A DNA stretch of 64,000 bases from Lujinxingia vulgaris (GCF_007997005.1 NZ_VOSL01000059.1:1-64000); one strand, 5' to 3'; counted from the stretch's first letter, positions 1-8,881 are shown. Made by a program: numbers and translations. The notes: generated from the sequence alone by a model not told the origin.

Positions 1-2
1 AG

Positions 3-2321
3 ATTGGGGGCGACCCGGAGCTCCCGAAGCCGCGCCTGGGCCTCTTTGAGGCCCGCGGCGCCCACCACCGCTCGCCAGAGGCCGATCGCCCCGATCCGAT
101 GCGCCCCCTGGCTGCTGCGCTCCTGCGTGAGCTCCGCGGCAAAGGCCCCGCCCCTGCCGCCGACCAGCCCCCGACCAGCCCGCTGACCCCTCCACGTCCC
201 GCGACCGAGGGTGAGGACTTAAGCGCCCTGGATGAAGGCTGGGGCGAAGGCTGGCTGGGCGATGCGATAAGCGACGCGGCCGACGAGATCTTCATTGTCG
301 ACGACTCCCCCACGCCTTTTGAGCGCCTGCCGGGGGCCGACGATGCAAAACCTCAGGCCAGCAGCCCGCCGCCCCCCATCCCCACAGCTCCGGCTCCGGA
401 CGCGGACGAGGACGCCGAGGAGATCGACGACGCCAACATCGAAGAGGTCGACGTGACGCCGGGGATCGCCATGCCCTCGGACACGACCGCGCAAGAACCG
501 AGGGTCACCCAGGATGCCCCGGATCGCGAGGCTCCGCGCGAAGATCACGCCGAGGCCGACCGGCGCCAGCAGGCCAAACGTCCGCATGGCGAGCCAACCT
601 CTGGCACACGTGACCCCTTCAACATCGAGAGCATCCTCGAGAGCGCCCTGCCCTCAGCGAGGCGCTACCGCCTGAAGATCGGCGACGCGACCTACGGCAA
701 CATCGACACCCCGACGCTCCTGGCCCTCTTGCAGCGGGGCGTTTGGGTGATCGCCGACGCCATCGCCGAAGATGACGGCCCCTTCGTGCCCCTCGAAGAG
801 CACCCGATCTACGAGAAGGTGCAGGCCGCGCTGACCCGGGGTCTGCATGCGATGCTGCTGGCGCACGCCACCGGCACGAGCGCGAAACCGGCGCGGGCCG
901 ATCAGGTGCCGGCCTTTCATGCCGAGATTGCCGAGACGCAGGCACCGGCCGAGCGCTCACTCTGGAGTCGCATCAGCGCCGGGCATGTGCTCCCTTGGAC
1001 GGTCGCGCTGGTGGCCACCGGCGTGGCCAGCGCGGCGGTGACCTACGCGGCCTTCGCCCCGGCTGCGGCGACGACGCAGACCGAGCGTGCCGCCTACGCC
1101 CCGGCGGTGGCCGTGGAGCCGATGCTCATCGACGACTTCGCCCTGGAGCGCGAGCGCCAGCGTCGCATCCATGAGGCCATCGAGGTCGCGGTCGACCGCG
1201 TGGACGAGGCCCTGGAGATCGCCCCGGACGAGCTGGCCGAGGCTGCGCTGGCCGAGAACAACCACAGCCTGGCGCGCGAGATCCTCACCCGCGCCTACGC
1301 GCAGGCCTCAACGCCCGGGGAGCTGCAGGCGCTCTTTGACCAGTCGCTGGAGGTCGACCCGGCGCTCTATGCTCCGCTGGAGACGCTGGAGCCCTCGCCA
1401 GAGGTCGCGCTACGCGCGCTCGGTGGCGGACGTTCGGTGAGCATGCGCCTGACCGAATCCGGCGAGAGCCGCTACGCCTTTAAGCCCGCCCAGTTTGAGT
1501 GGGAAGATGGCTGGAAGGCCGAGATCGCCGCCTACCGCCTCTGCCAGATGTTGCCCTGCGGCTTTCGCGTGCCCGAGAACAAGCACGCGCGCCTGAGCCG
1601 CGACGCCTTCGATGAGCTCTACGGCCGCGTCAACACCGCCCGGCAACGCAACTACGCCGAGGCCCGTTTCGACGATCTTCGCTGGGTTCTTGAGCGCGAC
1701 GAGACCGGTCAGGAGAAGGAGTTCTTGCACGGCGTCATCAAAGCCTGGGTGCCCGAGCTCCACCAGTGGCCCATCGAATACACCGAGGTCTGGCAGCCCC
1801 TGGTCGACGTGAACGCCGACCCGAGCGTGCTGGAGCAGCCCGCGCCCGCGTTTCTTCAGACCCTCATCGAGCGTGATGAGACCGGCCAGGCGCGCCAACT
1901 TCGTGGCGAGTTGGGGGAGACATCGACACGCGAGATCGCGCGTCAGCTCTCCAACATCACGGTCTTCGATTATCTGACCAACAACTTCGATCGTTACAGC
2001 GGCGTGGAGGAGTACTACGGGGTCAACAACCACTTTGTGGACGGCGCCTTTTTGAGCCTCGACAACGGCGCGGCCTTTCAGTTTCAGCCGATGGCGGTGG
2101 TCGAGCGCCGCCTTCCGGGGGTCACCCGCTTTAGCCGCACGATGATCGACGCGGTGCGCATGATGCGACCGGAGGTCGTCGATCCCATCCTCTTTCCCGA
2201 GCAGAACAACCGCGACCGGTTGCGCCTTAAGGTCTTCTGGCAGCAACGCGAGAAGTTGCTCATGCACGTCGACCGCCTGGTCGCCGAGCACGGCGAAGAG
2301 GCCGTGTACGCCTTCGAATAA
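3..2321 (+). CDS. Membrane protein with C-terminal Fam20/HipA-like kinase fold (5' partial)
   Basis: The frame is open from the first bases of the window, so the gene starts upstream; the first in-window ATG is at 99. After a Pro/Asp/Glu-rich stretch there is a small domain around residues 185-255 of the ATG-99 version (YGNIDTPTLLALLQRGVW, then GPFVPLEEHP) that resembles the GYF_2/DUF4339 type. One hydrophobic segment follows near residues 295-320 (LPWTVALVATGVASAAV). The C-terminal 270 residues carry YAFKPAQFEWEDGWKAEIAA, DYLTNNFDRYSG and LSLDNGAAF. These resemble the ATP-binding, catalytic NxDR and metal-binding DNG segments of Fam20/HipA-type kinases. Substrate and activity are unknown. 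The fold call is from motif resemblance only and could be a degenerate, non-catalytic member. Confidence 0.6.
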   Translation: MGGDPELPKPRLGLFEARGAHHRSPEADRPDPMRPLAAALLRELRGKGPAPAADQPPTSPLTPPRPATEGEDLSALDEGWGEGWLGDAISDAADEIFIVDDSPTPFERLPGADDAKPQASSPPPPIPTAPAPDADEDAEEIDDANIEEVDVTPGIAMPSDTTAQEPRVTQDAPDREAPREDHAEADRRQQAKRPHGEPTSGTRDPFNIESILESALPSARRYRLKIGDATYGNIDTPTLLALLQRGVWVIADAIAEDDGPFVPLEEHPIYEKVQAALTRGLHAMLLAHATGTSAKPARADQVPAFHAEIAETQAPAERSLWSRISAGHVLPWTVALVATGVASAAVTYAAFAPAAATTQTERAAYAPAVAVEPMLIDDFALERERQRRIHEAIEVAVDRVDEALEIAPDELAEAALAENNHSLAREILTRAYAQASTPGELQALFDQSLEVDPALYAPLETLEPSPEVALRALGGGRSVSMRLTESGESRYAFKPAQFEWEDGWKAEIAAYRLCQMLPCGFRVPENKHARLSRDAFDELYGRVNTARQRNYAEARFDDLRWVLERDETGQEKEFLHGVIKAWVPELHQWPIEYTEVWQPLVDVNADPSVLEQPAPAFLQTLIERDETGQARQLRGELGETSTREIARQLSNITVFDYLTNNFDRYSGVEEYYGVNNHFVDGAFLSLDNGAAFQFQPMAVVERRLPGVTRFSRTMIDAVRMMRPEVVDPILFPEQNNRDRLRLKVFWQQREKLLMHVDRLVAEHGEEAVYAFE

Positions 2322-2344
2322 GCAACCCGGATCACACAGCTCAC

Positions 2345-4075
2345 TCAGCCCGCGCGCCGACGCCCCTGCACAGGCAGGCGCAGCGTAAAGCACGTCCCCT
2401 CGCCGACCACACTATCGCAGGTGAGCTGCCCGCCGAGCTCGTCCACCAGGCTGCGCGCCACAAAAAGCCCCAGACCGGTGCCACGACCGACGGGCGAGGT
2501 TGTGAAGAAGGGATCGAAGATCCGTCGCAGATGATGGACCGAGATCCCGCGCCCGTTGTCGCGAACCTCGATGGTTGCCAGATCGGGCTCGCGGCGAGTG
2601 CGTACGACGACTTCTGCACCCGCGCTCTTCTCGTCGAAGGCGTGCGTCACGTTCAAGAGCAGGCTGACCAGCACCTGCGTGAGCTGCGTGGTGTTCGCCC
2701 GAACCTGACCAAGCTCGTCGCCCACCCGTCGCATCGTCGCGAGCTGGCCAATCTCGCCGGCGCTGATCGTCATCGCGTCCTTAAGGCACTGCTCCAGGTC
2801 GATCCAGTCCACCTCGTCACCAGCACCGCCCGAAAAAGCGCGCATCGCGTCGACGATCCCCCGCATGCGCACCACCCCGTCGAGCGCCTCGGAGAGCGCC
2901 TCGTCGATCGCATCGAACGCCGGCGTCTCACCACGAAGCGAACGCAATGAAAATCGCAGGTTGGCGTCCACAAAGGAGAGAGGGTTGTTGATCTCGTGGG
3001 CGATCCCCGAGGCCAGCGTGCCCACCGCGACCATGCGATCGGTGAGGAGGAGGTGGGCGTGCATCTTCTGGTAGTCGCTCATATCGCGCATCGCGACGAC
3101 GCGCCCACCCACCGCGCCGGGCAGCGGACTCACGGTATAAACGACGGCGAAGCGCGAGCCGTCGGCACGCTCGAAGGTGTCGTCGTGGCAGCGCACATCG
3201 GCACCGCTGCCCAGGGCGAGCTCCAGGGCGCAGGGGCCCTCATCGGCCCACATCGCGCGCTGCGGATGCACAAGGGAGTGGAAGTCGCGCCCTTGAAGCG
3301 CCTCCACGCTCAGCCCCAGCATCCGTGCGGCGCTGGGGTTTGCGAACATCACGCGTCCGGCGGCGTCGAGGGTCACCACCCCCTCGCCAAGACCGTGGGC
3401 GGCAGCGCGACTCAGGGTCATGCGCTGCTCCAGGTCGGCCGCGCGTGACTGGGCGTAGGTGAGCGCCTCCCGGATCATCGCGGCACGTCGCGCACGTTTG
3501 ATCGTAGCGCCGGCGAGTCGAGCTGCCCGGGAGGCAAGCCGACGCGAGGTCGCGTCAAACGGACGCGACCACGATAGCAGCGCTAGCACCGCGCGTACCC
3601 CATCGCCCACATCCAGCCGCAGCGCCAGCCCCATCCCCCAGGGCTCATTGGCGCGCGGCGAGATCTCCACGACATCCTCGGCGCCACAATAAGGCTCCAG
3701 CGCCAGCGCCTCACCCCACGCCCGCAACCCTCCCGCGTCGCCCTCATCGCTGCACGCCCGAACCACGCGCCCGCTCCCCTGCAGCGCATCGTCAAAGACC
3801 ACCACACACCCATCGCCCAGACGCCCGGCCAGTCGCGCGGGCAACGTCTCGATGAGCGTCTCCACCCCCTCGCCATCGACCCACATCGCCAGCAACGCGA
3901 AGAGCTCTTCCATATCGCGCTCACCCGCCATCCAGCTCAGATAACGTGTGACATCCGTATCACTGCTCTCCATAGATCTCGCCAGAAATGCCGACCACGC
4001 ATCCGCATGGCCCGGTTCAGGGGATGCACCCATCACATGCCCCCCACAACGTCTTTCGGGATTTGATGATCGCAT
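2345..4075 (-). CDS. PAS-domain sensor histidine kinase
   Basis: Predicted cytoplasmic sensor kinase; no membrane segment is visible. The N-terminal ~200 residues may be GAF-like. A PAS domain follows (about 230-345, with VMFANPSAARMLGLS), then HisKA with the H-box GIAHEINNPLSF (phospho-acceptor His near 360), then HATPase_c with DNGRGI and GRGTGLGLFVARSLV. The protein ends soon after the ATPase domain and no receiver domain is fused. No response regulator lies next to it, so its partner is elsewhere. The start is uncertain: ATG at 4075 is the longest version, and ATG at 4033 follows a G-rich possible ribosome site. The gene is divergent from the ATPase gene at 4251 and may share its control region. 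Confidence 0.9.
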   Translation of the reverse strand: MRSSNPERRCGGHVMGASPEPGHADAWSAFLARSMESSDTDVTRYLSWMAGERDMEELFALLAMWVDGEGVETLIETLPARLAGRLGDGCVVVFDDALQGSGRVVRACSDEGDAGGLRAWGEALALEPYCGAEDVVEISPRANEPWGMGLALRLDVGDGVRAVLALLSWSRPFDATSRRLASRAARLAGATIKRARRAAMIREALTYAQSRAADLEQRMTLSRAAAHGLGEGVVTLDAAGRVMFANPSAARMLGLSVEALQGRDFHSLVHPQRAMWADEGPCALELALGSGADVRCHDDTFERADGSRFAVVYTVSPLPGAVGGRVVAMRDMSDYQKMHAHLLLTDRMVAVGTLASGIAHEINNPLSFVDANLRFSLRSLRGETPAFDAIDEALSEALDGVVRMRGIVDAMRAFSGGAGDEVDWIDLEQCLKDAMTISAGEIGQLATMRRVGDELGQVRANTTQLTQVLVSLLLNVTHAFDEKSAGAEVVVRTRREPDLATIEVRDNGRGISVHHLRRIFDPFFTTSPVGRGTGLGLFVARSLVDELGGQLTCDSVVGEGTCFTLRLPVQGRRRAG

Positions 4076-4085
4076 CGTAACGAAA

Positions 4086-4127
4086 TTTCGCGATCTTCAA
4101 AGCTTCATTTCGCGATTTCTCAAGCTT
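4086..4127. promoter_or_regulatory. Direct repeat, candidate operator in divergent region
   Basis: Two imperfect 20-bp direct repeats (TTTCGCGATCTTCAAAGCTT at 4086 and TTTCGCGATTTCTCAAGCTT at 4108) sit 22 bp apart, about two helical turns, in the AT-richer gap between the histidine kinase and the ATPase gene. This is the arrangement expected of a dimeric operator. The cognate regulator is unknown. Confidence 0.4.
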
Positions 4128-4250
4128 AAACGGGCACTTGCACCGCCATCGCGCGCAGATTTTGCGCAGCGTCACGGACTTGCCTCCACCGCCGATTTCG
4201 TCGAGGCTTGCCGCGACAGCTGCCTGCCCTTGACGTTGAGCGCCGATCCC

Positions 4251-6017
4251 ATGACATCTCCCCCCACACACGATGCCCTCTTTCAGAGCTACGCCGAGGC
4301 GATCTACGAGGTCATACGCGAGGAGGGGCCCCTCGCGTTGAGGGTCGGCGAGGGCGTCGACGCGTTGTTGGAGGTGAACGAGCTCGATGCCGAGACCCCC
4401 TGGGCGGTGATCACCGCCTACAACCCCGCCTCACAGCTTCGATCGCCCGCCGAGAACGCCCGCGCGCACACCGCGCTGGCCGACCTTTTGCGTCAGCGAG
4501 GCCTCACGCATCTTCCCACCCGCGCCCGCGACCCACGCGGCGAGTGGCCCGACGAGGCGGGATTTTTGATCGTTCGGATCGAACCCGAGGAGGCCCGGAA
4601 GATCGCACGGCGCTTTGCTCAGAACGCGATCCTCATCGGCCGCGGAGCAGGGCCGGTCGAGATCCTGGACTGCCGCCTTACCCCGGACTCCCGCTTGCCC
4701 CCGCGAGTCGTCGAGGCGATGCGCCTGGGGGTGGTTCCCGACGAGTCTGTCGACGCCTACACCGTGGGTCGCGACACCGAGCTCGACCTCGTCGACACCG
4801 ACCTCGGCGCGCTCGCCCACGGCGCGGGTAACCTGCGCGTGCTGCTGGCCGACTACGGCGCCGGCAAAACGCACCTGCTCGAAGTCATCGCGCGCCGGGC
4901 GTTGGCACAGAACTTCCTCGTCGCCCGGGTGGTGCTCGACGCGGAGGGCGCCGCCCCCAGCCACCCGGGTCGCGTCTACCGCGGGCTCATCGACCAGCTT
5001 ACTTACCCGGAGCGTCCCGACGCCCCGCGCCAGGGGCTCAGCCCGCTCTTCGAGCGTGCGCTGCAGAGCCCGACAGCCCGCGCCCGTTTCGACCTCCCCG
5101 AACGACCCTCGGTCACCTCACAGCAACGACCCTCGGTCACCTCACAACACCGACCCTCGGTCACCCCCCAACGACCCTCGGTCGACGACGACAGCGATCG
5201 TCCCGAGCCTGCACCCCATCTGTATCTGAGCGCCGCGCTCACTCACTTTGAGCGACTCTCGGTCGATGCTCACCCCGAGCTTCGCGACCGCCTGATGCGC
5301 TGGATCGAGGGTCAGCCCATCGGCCGTAACCGCGACCTCGACCAGGAGTTGCGAAGACTTCCCGGCAAACACCGTACGATTTACAGCCTCAAAGATTACC
5401 GCCCCTGGGCACGTATCTACGCCTACCTTTTGAGCGGCATCGACACGCTCGCGCGCGACGCCGGCTACCAGGGGCTGGTGCTGCTCTTTGATGAGGCCGA
5501 GCGCTTTGCGCTCCTTTCCAGTGAGAACCGCGCCCACGCCGAGAACCTCTTTAAGGCAATGGCCGCGGCCAGCGTGGGCGCCGACGCTGCGCCCTTTGAG
5601 CGCGAAGACCTCTCCGGCGGCGGCCTGGGCGTGTTGCAGACCCTCCCGGCCCGCTACCACAACCGCCACGGCCTGCTGGCGATCTTCGCCATGACCCCCG
5701 ATGATCAGGGCGTGGACGTGCTGCGCCAGGCCGCTCCCGACGACGCCTTTGTCGACCTGAAATTGCTTGGCGGTGAGGACTTCGAGAAGCTCGCAAGCCG
5801 GGTGCTTCGCCTGTACCGCGACGCGCACGAAGAGCCTCTACCCGCCGCCCTGGATGCCCTTCTACCCCGCATCATCAGTGGACTTCATCGCCATGGCCTG
5901 CTCAACACGCCGCGCCAGTCGATGAAGTTTATCGTCGAGCTCCTCGACATCGCACGCCGCCGCCCCACGCGGTTGCGCGACGCGGTGGGCGAGCTTCAGG
6001 GACTGCTAAATACCTGA
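4251..6017 (+). CDS. DUF3293 - BREX BrxD-like (DUF2791) ATPase fusion
   Basis: I chose ATG 4251 because the sequence before it is regulatory in character and the protein then starts directly at the first domain; an in-frame ATG at 3948 would overlap the divergent kinase. Residues ~8-125 look like DUF3293 (YAEAIYEV, WAVITAYNPASQ, GEWPDEAGFLIV). Residues ~150-588 resemble the DUF2791 P-loop ATPase family of BREX BrxD/PglY: Walker A DYGAGKTHLLE near 200, the HPGRVYRGLIDQL segment, and Walker B LVLLFDEAERFALL near 413. No other BREX gene is in the window, so it is an orphan. Residues ~284-312 are a low-complexity RPSVTSQ repeat created by an intergenic repeat family that has expanded in frame. 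Function is not known; an ATP-driven defence or DNA-related role is inference. Confidence 0.75.
   Translation: MTSPPTHDALFQSYAEAIYEVIREEGPLALRVGEGVDALLEVNELDAETPWAVITAYNPASQLRSPAENARAHTALADLLRQRGLTHLPTRARDPRGEWPDEAGFLIVRIEPEEARKIARRFAQNAILIGRGAGPVEILDCRLTPDSRLPPRVVEAMRLGVVPDESVDAYTVGRDTELDLVDTDLGALAHGAGNLRVLLADYGAGKTHLLEVIARRALAQNFLVARVVLDAEGAAPSHPGRVYRGLIDQLTYPERPDAPRQGLSPLFERALQSPTARARFDLPERPSVTSQQRPSVTSQHRPSVTPQRPSVDDDSDRPEPAPHLYLSAALTHFERLSVDAHPELRDRLMRWIEGQPIGRNRDLDQELRRLPGKHRTIYSLKDYRPWARIYAYLLSGIDTLARDAGYQGLVLLFDEAERFALLSSENRAHAENLFKAMAAASVGADAAPFEREDLSGGGLGVLQTLPARYHNRHGLLAIFAMTPDDQGVDVLRQAAPDDAFVDLKLLGGEDFEKLASRVLRLYRDAHEEPLPAALDALLPRIISGLHRHGLLNTPRQSMKFIVELLDIARRRPTRLRDAVGELQGLLNT
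5104..5184. repeat. TGACC-type palindromic repeat expanded inside a coding sequence
   Basis: Four copies of GACCCTCGGTC(AC) occur at 5104, 5128, 5152 and 5173. The spacing is 24, 24 and 21 bp, all multiples of three, so the reading frame of the ATPase gene stays open and yields an RPSVTSQQ-type peptide repeat. The same core is found in intergenic arrays throughout the window. Confidence 0.9.
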
Positions 6018-6100
6018 CCCCCTGAGAATCGCCCCCTGGACGGCACTCTCATGGTGCCCACCTTGCCCGCTGCCCTTACGCCGTCTTCCGAGAGCCCTCC

Positions 6101-6910
6101 ATGTCCACCGCCCTCACCCTCTCGCCATCGCTGCACGTCGTCGAAGACCTGCGGGACGGCCCGCTTATCATCGGCCTGCACGGCTGGGGCGGAAGCCACC
6201 ACACCTTTGACCCGCTACGCGATCACCTGCCGCCCGACCGGGCCTTCGCGGGGTGCGACTGGCCCGGCTACGGCCTCTCTCCGGCCCCCTCTCACTTCAC
6301 CCTGGACGCCATCGTCGAGCCGGTGGCCGCGTGGTTGCACGATCTTCGAGGCCGCCACCCTGGCCCCTTCATCGCCGTGGGAAGTTGCAGCGGGGCCCTC
6401 TTCGGCATCGAACTTCTGCGCCGCCATCCCGGCGCGCTCGATCACCTCGTGATGGTCGAGCCCTTTGCGTTCAACCCCTGGTATTTAAAGCTCTTTCTGA
6501 TCCCTGGCTTTGGCCGCCTGGCCTACGTCTCGACCTTCGCAAACCCGCTTGGCCGCTGGCTCACCAACCGCTCGCTCGCCGCCCAGAGCGACGAGCAACC
6601 GGACATGACCACCGTCGCGCACACCCCCACCCGCACCACGCTTAGCTACCTGCGCGAGCTCGACCGCATGGGCAACGCGCGCCGCTTCGCCGAGGTCACC
6701 ACTCCGTTGAGCCTTGTGCATGGGGAGCGCACCTTCGGTGCCCTGATCCGCGGGATCCCGATGTGGCAGGAGCTCTTCCCCGCCGCACCGCTCGATGTGG
6801 TGGAGGGTGCGGGACACCTCCCCCTGAGCGAGAAGCCGGAGCTTTTGGCGCGGTTGGTAGAACGGGAGGTTGCGAAGGCAGCGGAGAAGGTCAATCGGAG
6901 TGCGGGGTGA
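6101..6910 (+). CDS. Alpha/beta hydrolase
   Basis: A 269-residue cytoplasmic alpha/beta-hydrolase fold protein. The oxyanion-hole region reads LHGWGGSHHTF, the strand before the catalytic acid ends in LVHGERTFG, and the catalytic His is in EGAGHLPLSEKP (about residue 239). The nucleophile elbow reads GSCSG, which places a cysteine (about residue 96) where most family members have serine, as in dienelactone hydrolases. It lies 83 bp downstream of the BrxD-like gene on the same strand and could be cotranscribed. Substrate cannot be told from sequence. Confidence 0.85.
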   Translation: MSTALTLSPSLHVVEDLRDGPLIIGLHGWGGSHHTFDPLRDHLPPDRAFAGCDWPGYGLSPAPSHFTLDAIVEPVAAWLHDLRGRHPGPFIAVGSCSGALFGIELLRRHPGALDHLVMVEPFAFNPWYLKLFLIPGFGRLAYVSTFANPLGRWLTNRSLAAQSDEQPDMTTVAHTPTRTTLSYLRELDRMGNARRFAEVTTPLSLVHGERTFGALIRGIPMWQELFPAAPLDVVEGAGHLPLSEKPELLARLVEREVAKAAEKVNRSAG

Positions 6911-6931
6911 GGTAATGGACCCACGCCGTCA

Positions 6932-7024
6932 CGACCGACAGTCACCCGCATGCGACCTACAGTCACCCGCATGCGACCTACAGTCACTCGAGGCCGATGC
7001 CCACGCGACCGACAGTCACTCGAG
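6932..7024. repeat. Degenerate TGACC-type repeat array
   Basis: Four diverged copies of the form GACC(G/T)ACAGTCAC sit between the hydrolase and the transposase gene. The centre differs from the commoner CTC form and one arm of the palindrome is weakened. It lies downstream of the RAYT-like gene, whose upstream side carries a canonical array. Confidence 0.75.
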
Positions 7025-7442
7025 GCCCCGCAAATAAGCGGTCGATCGCGCACTGGTCATGGGCGCAAGGCGCCCCGCAAAGAGCGATTTCACCACCCAC
7101 TTCGCCTCATCACCTGCTCCCCCACGCGTTCTCATTGCCCCGCAGACCTCTCCCCCGAGCGCTCCCGAGCGCTCAACCGCCCCCCGGTACGCGTCCGAAC
7201 GCGTTCTGCGCCGATTCACGCTCGTTATGACCCCGAAGCGCCGCCCCACTCCCAAACGAAAGACAGAGCGGCGCCTCAACGCCCCTTCAATGCGCACAAA
7301 GAACAGCTCCCCCCAATGGTCGACAACGCAGTTCATCACCCCCGGCACCGCCAACATCCTTCCCCGGCGGCGCCGGCATCACCCGATGCGCTCGGTCACC
7401 TCCCTCGGGCACCCGCGCACAACGCCCCTCCAGGCTCTCTAG
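7025..7442. other. Gap of about 420 bp, no supported gene
   Basis: Only low-complexity, proline/arginine-rich open frames on both strands cross this stretch. None has a ribosome site or recognisable protein. It may be decayed 3' flank of the neighbouring transposase element. Confidence 0.4.
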
Positions 7443-8438
7443 CTACTCGGCCACCTGAGCCGCATCCCGCCCGGGCGCACCGCGCGCCTGGTGGACCTGA
7501 TAGATCTGAAAGTTCGCCGCCAGCCCCGCCTCACAGGGGTCGTGTTCCCGACACGTGATCGGCGCGTTGCGCCTTAACCACAGCGTACCGCAGGGAAAGA
7601 CGCAGCGCTTCTTGCCCTCAAGCCACCGCTTGCGCTCCCGGGCGTAGGCGTCACGAAACGCCTTCTCCCGCACCTGCGCCTCCTCCTGAAGCTGCGGATC
7701 GCTGGCAGCAAATCGGGGCGCAGCCTCCCCACGGCCAGCCGGCGTCTTCGGGCTGCTGGAGGGATCGGTCGCGAGCACGCCCTCAACCCCCAGAAACGTG
7801 CGCTTCTGGCGGGCCATCTCGCGATGAATCTTCTTCTCGCCCTTCTTCACCAGCTTCTCAAAATGAGCCACCACCTCCTCAAGCGTCATCTCCTCATATC
7901 CGGGCGGGCGCCGGGGCGTAAACGCGATCGTCTCGGGCTGGTCATCGCCGTAGTGGCTCTCCGGGCGCGGCACATTGACCGTCTTCTCCCAGTCGGAGGG
8001 CATGATCATAAAGCCCGGCCAGTCTCTGGCGCGCTCCACAAGCCCGGCCCTCACCGGGTTGAGCAGCACATAGACGATGTGATTCTCCAACGCCTGCCGG
8101 TCGAGCAGCACCGTATCGCCGTACTGGCTGCGGTTCCACAGCGAGTCGCCCGGACCCGATAGACCCAGGACTTTCTTGCGCACACTGGAGATGCCGCTCA
8201 TCGCGTCGCGCATAAAGTCGCTCCGCTTTGCCTGCCTGTCATGGACCACCAGATGCAGGTGGTTGGACATGACCACCCCGGCATACAACTCCACGTCGCT
8301 GCGCTCCGCCGAGCGCGCGAACTCGTAGGCCGCAATCGCGTTCATGGGCGCATCGGGCCGAAGCGCATAGCGACGACCATGCGTGCGACGGGTCAATGCG
8401 GCGACCTGACCTGGAAGATGGCGACGAGGACGAGTCAT
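7443..8438 (-). CDS. RAYT/IS200-like Y1 transposase
   Basis: ATG 8438 is preceded by a good ribosome site (CGGAG, 6 bp away), whereas the longer frame has no signal. The first ~170 residues form a Y1 transposase domain: the HUH metal-binding motif SNHLHLVVHD (His 60 and 62) and IVYVLLNPVRAGLV, whose Tyr near 123 is the candidate nucleophile. The NPVRAG signature is typical of REP-associated tyrosine transposases (RAYTs) rather than IS200 proper. A charged C-terminal extension of about 160 residues, rich in Lys/Arg/Glu and with three Cys near the end, is longer than in usual RAYTs. Palindromic repeat arrays lie on both sides. Being single-copy here and without classic IS ends also fits a domesticated RAYT. 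Confidence 0.85.
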   Translation of the reverse strand: MTRPRRHLPGQVAALTRRTHGRRYALRPDAPMNAIAAYEFARSAERSDVELYAGVVMSNHLHLVVHDRQAKRSDFMRDAMSGISSVRKKVLGLSGPGDSLWNRSQYGDTVLLDRQALENHIVYVLLNPVRAGLVERARDWPGFMIMPSDWEKTVNVPRPESHYGDDQPETIAFTPRRPPGYEEMTLEEVVAHFEKLVKKGEKKIHREMARQKRTFLGVEGVLATDPSSSPKTPAGRGEAAPRFAASDPQLQEEAQVREKAFRDAYARERKRWLEGKKRCVFPCGTLWLRRNAPITCREHDPCEAGLAANFQIYQVHQARGAPGRDAAQVAE

Positions 8439-8612
8439 AAAACGCTCCGAGCAGGAGGGGATGTGAGACCTCTCCCGATCGTTATCGAGCGCTGGCGCCA
8501 GAAGTTGCCGCCGATGGGCAAAAAAGTGCCCTGGTGCTGACAAAACTACAGGCCCCACCGGGCGATGGTGCGCATGAACAAACAACCTTATGCGACCGTC
8601 AACATCCTCATG

Positions 8613-8814
8613 CGACCCTCGGTCACCTTACCTGACCCTCGGTCACTTCACCTGACCGTCACTTCACCTGACCCTCGGTCACCTCACCTGACCCTCGGTC
8701 ACTTCCACTTCGCCTGACCCTCGGTCACTTCCACTTCGCCTGACCCTCGGTCACCTCACCTGACCCTCGGTCACCTCGCCTGACCCTCGGTCATCCCACC
8801 TGACCCTCGGTCAC
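8613..8814. repeat. TGACC-CTC-GGTCA palindrome array upstream of RAYT
   Basis: About nine full copies and one decayed copy of TGACCCTCGGTCA, separated by short C/T/A spacers of 7-13 bp (CACCTCACC, CACTTCCACTTCGCC). Each copy is a perfect 5-bp inverted repeat around CTC. The array fills the gap between the transposase and the next gene. Confidence 0.95.
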
Positions 8815-8823
8815 CCGCAACCC

Positions 8824-8853
8824 ATGAAGCGACTGCTCTTCATGTGTTATACT
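8824..8853 (+). promoter_or_regulatory. Extended -10 promoter with inverted repeat
   Basis: TGTTATACT at 8845-8853 matches an extended -10 (TGn plus TATACT), 29 bp before the ATG of the M15 lipoprotein gene. Just upstream, ATGAAG...CTTCAT (8824-8829 and 8838-8843) is a perfect inverted repeat where the -35/spacer would be, a plausible operator. Confidence 0.5.
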
Positions 8854-8881
8854 CGCATCCCCCCAACCCCGGAGTTGGCTG

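Noticed and set aside
3948-4250. Extended start of the BrxD-like gene at 3948
   Set aside because: It would overlap the divergent kinase gene and cross the direct-repeat control region; the domain begins right after ATG 4251.
6950-7558. Plus-strand frame of 202 codons near the transposase
   Set aside because: It starts in the degenerate repeat array and is Pro/Arg/His-rich, overlapping the transposase gene antisense.
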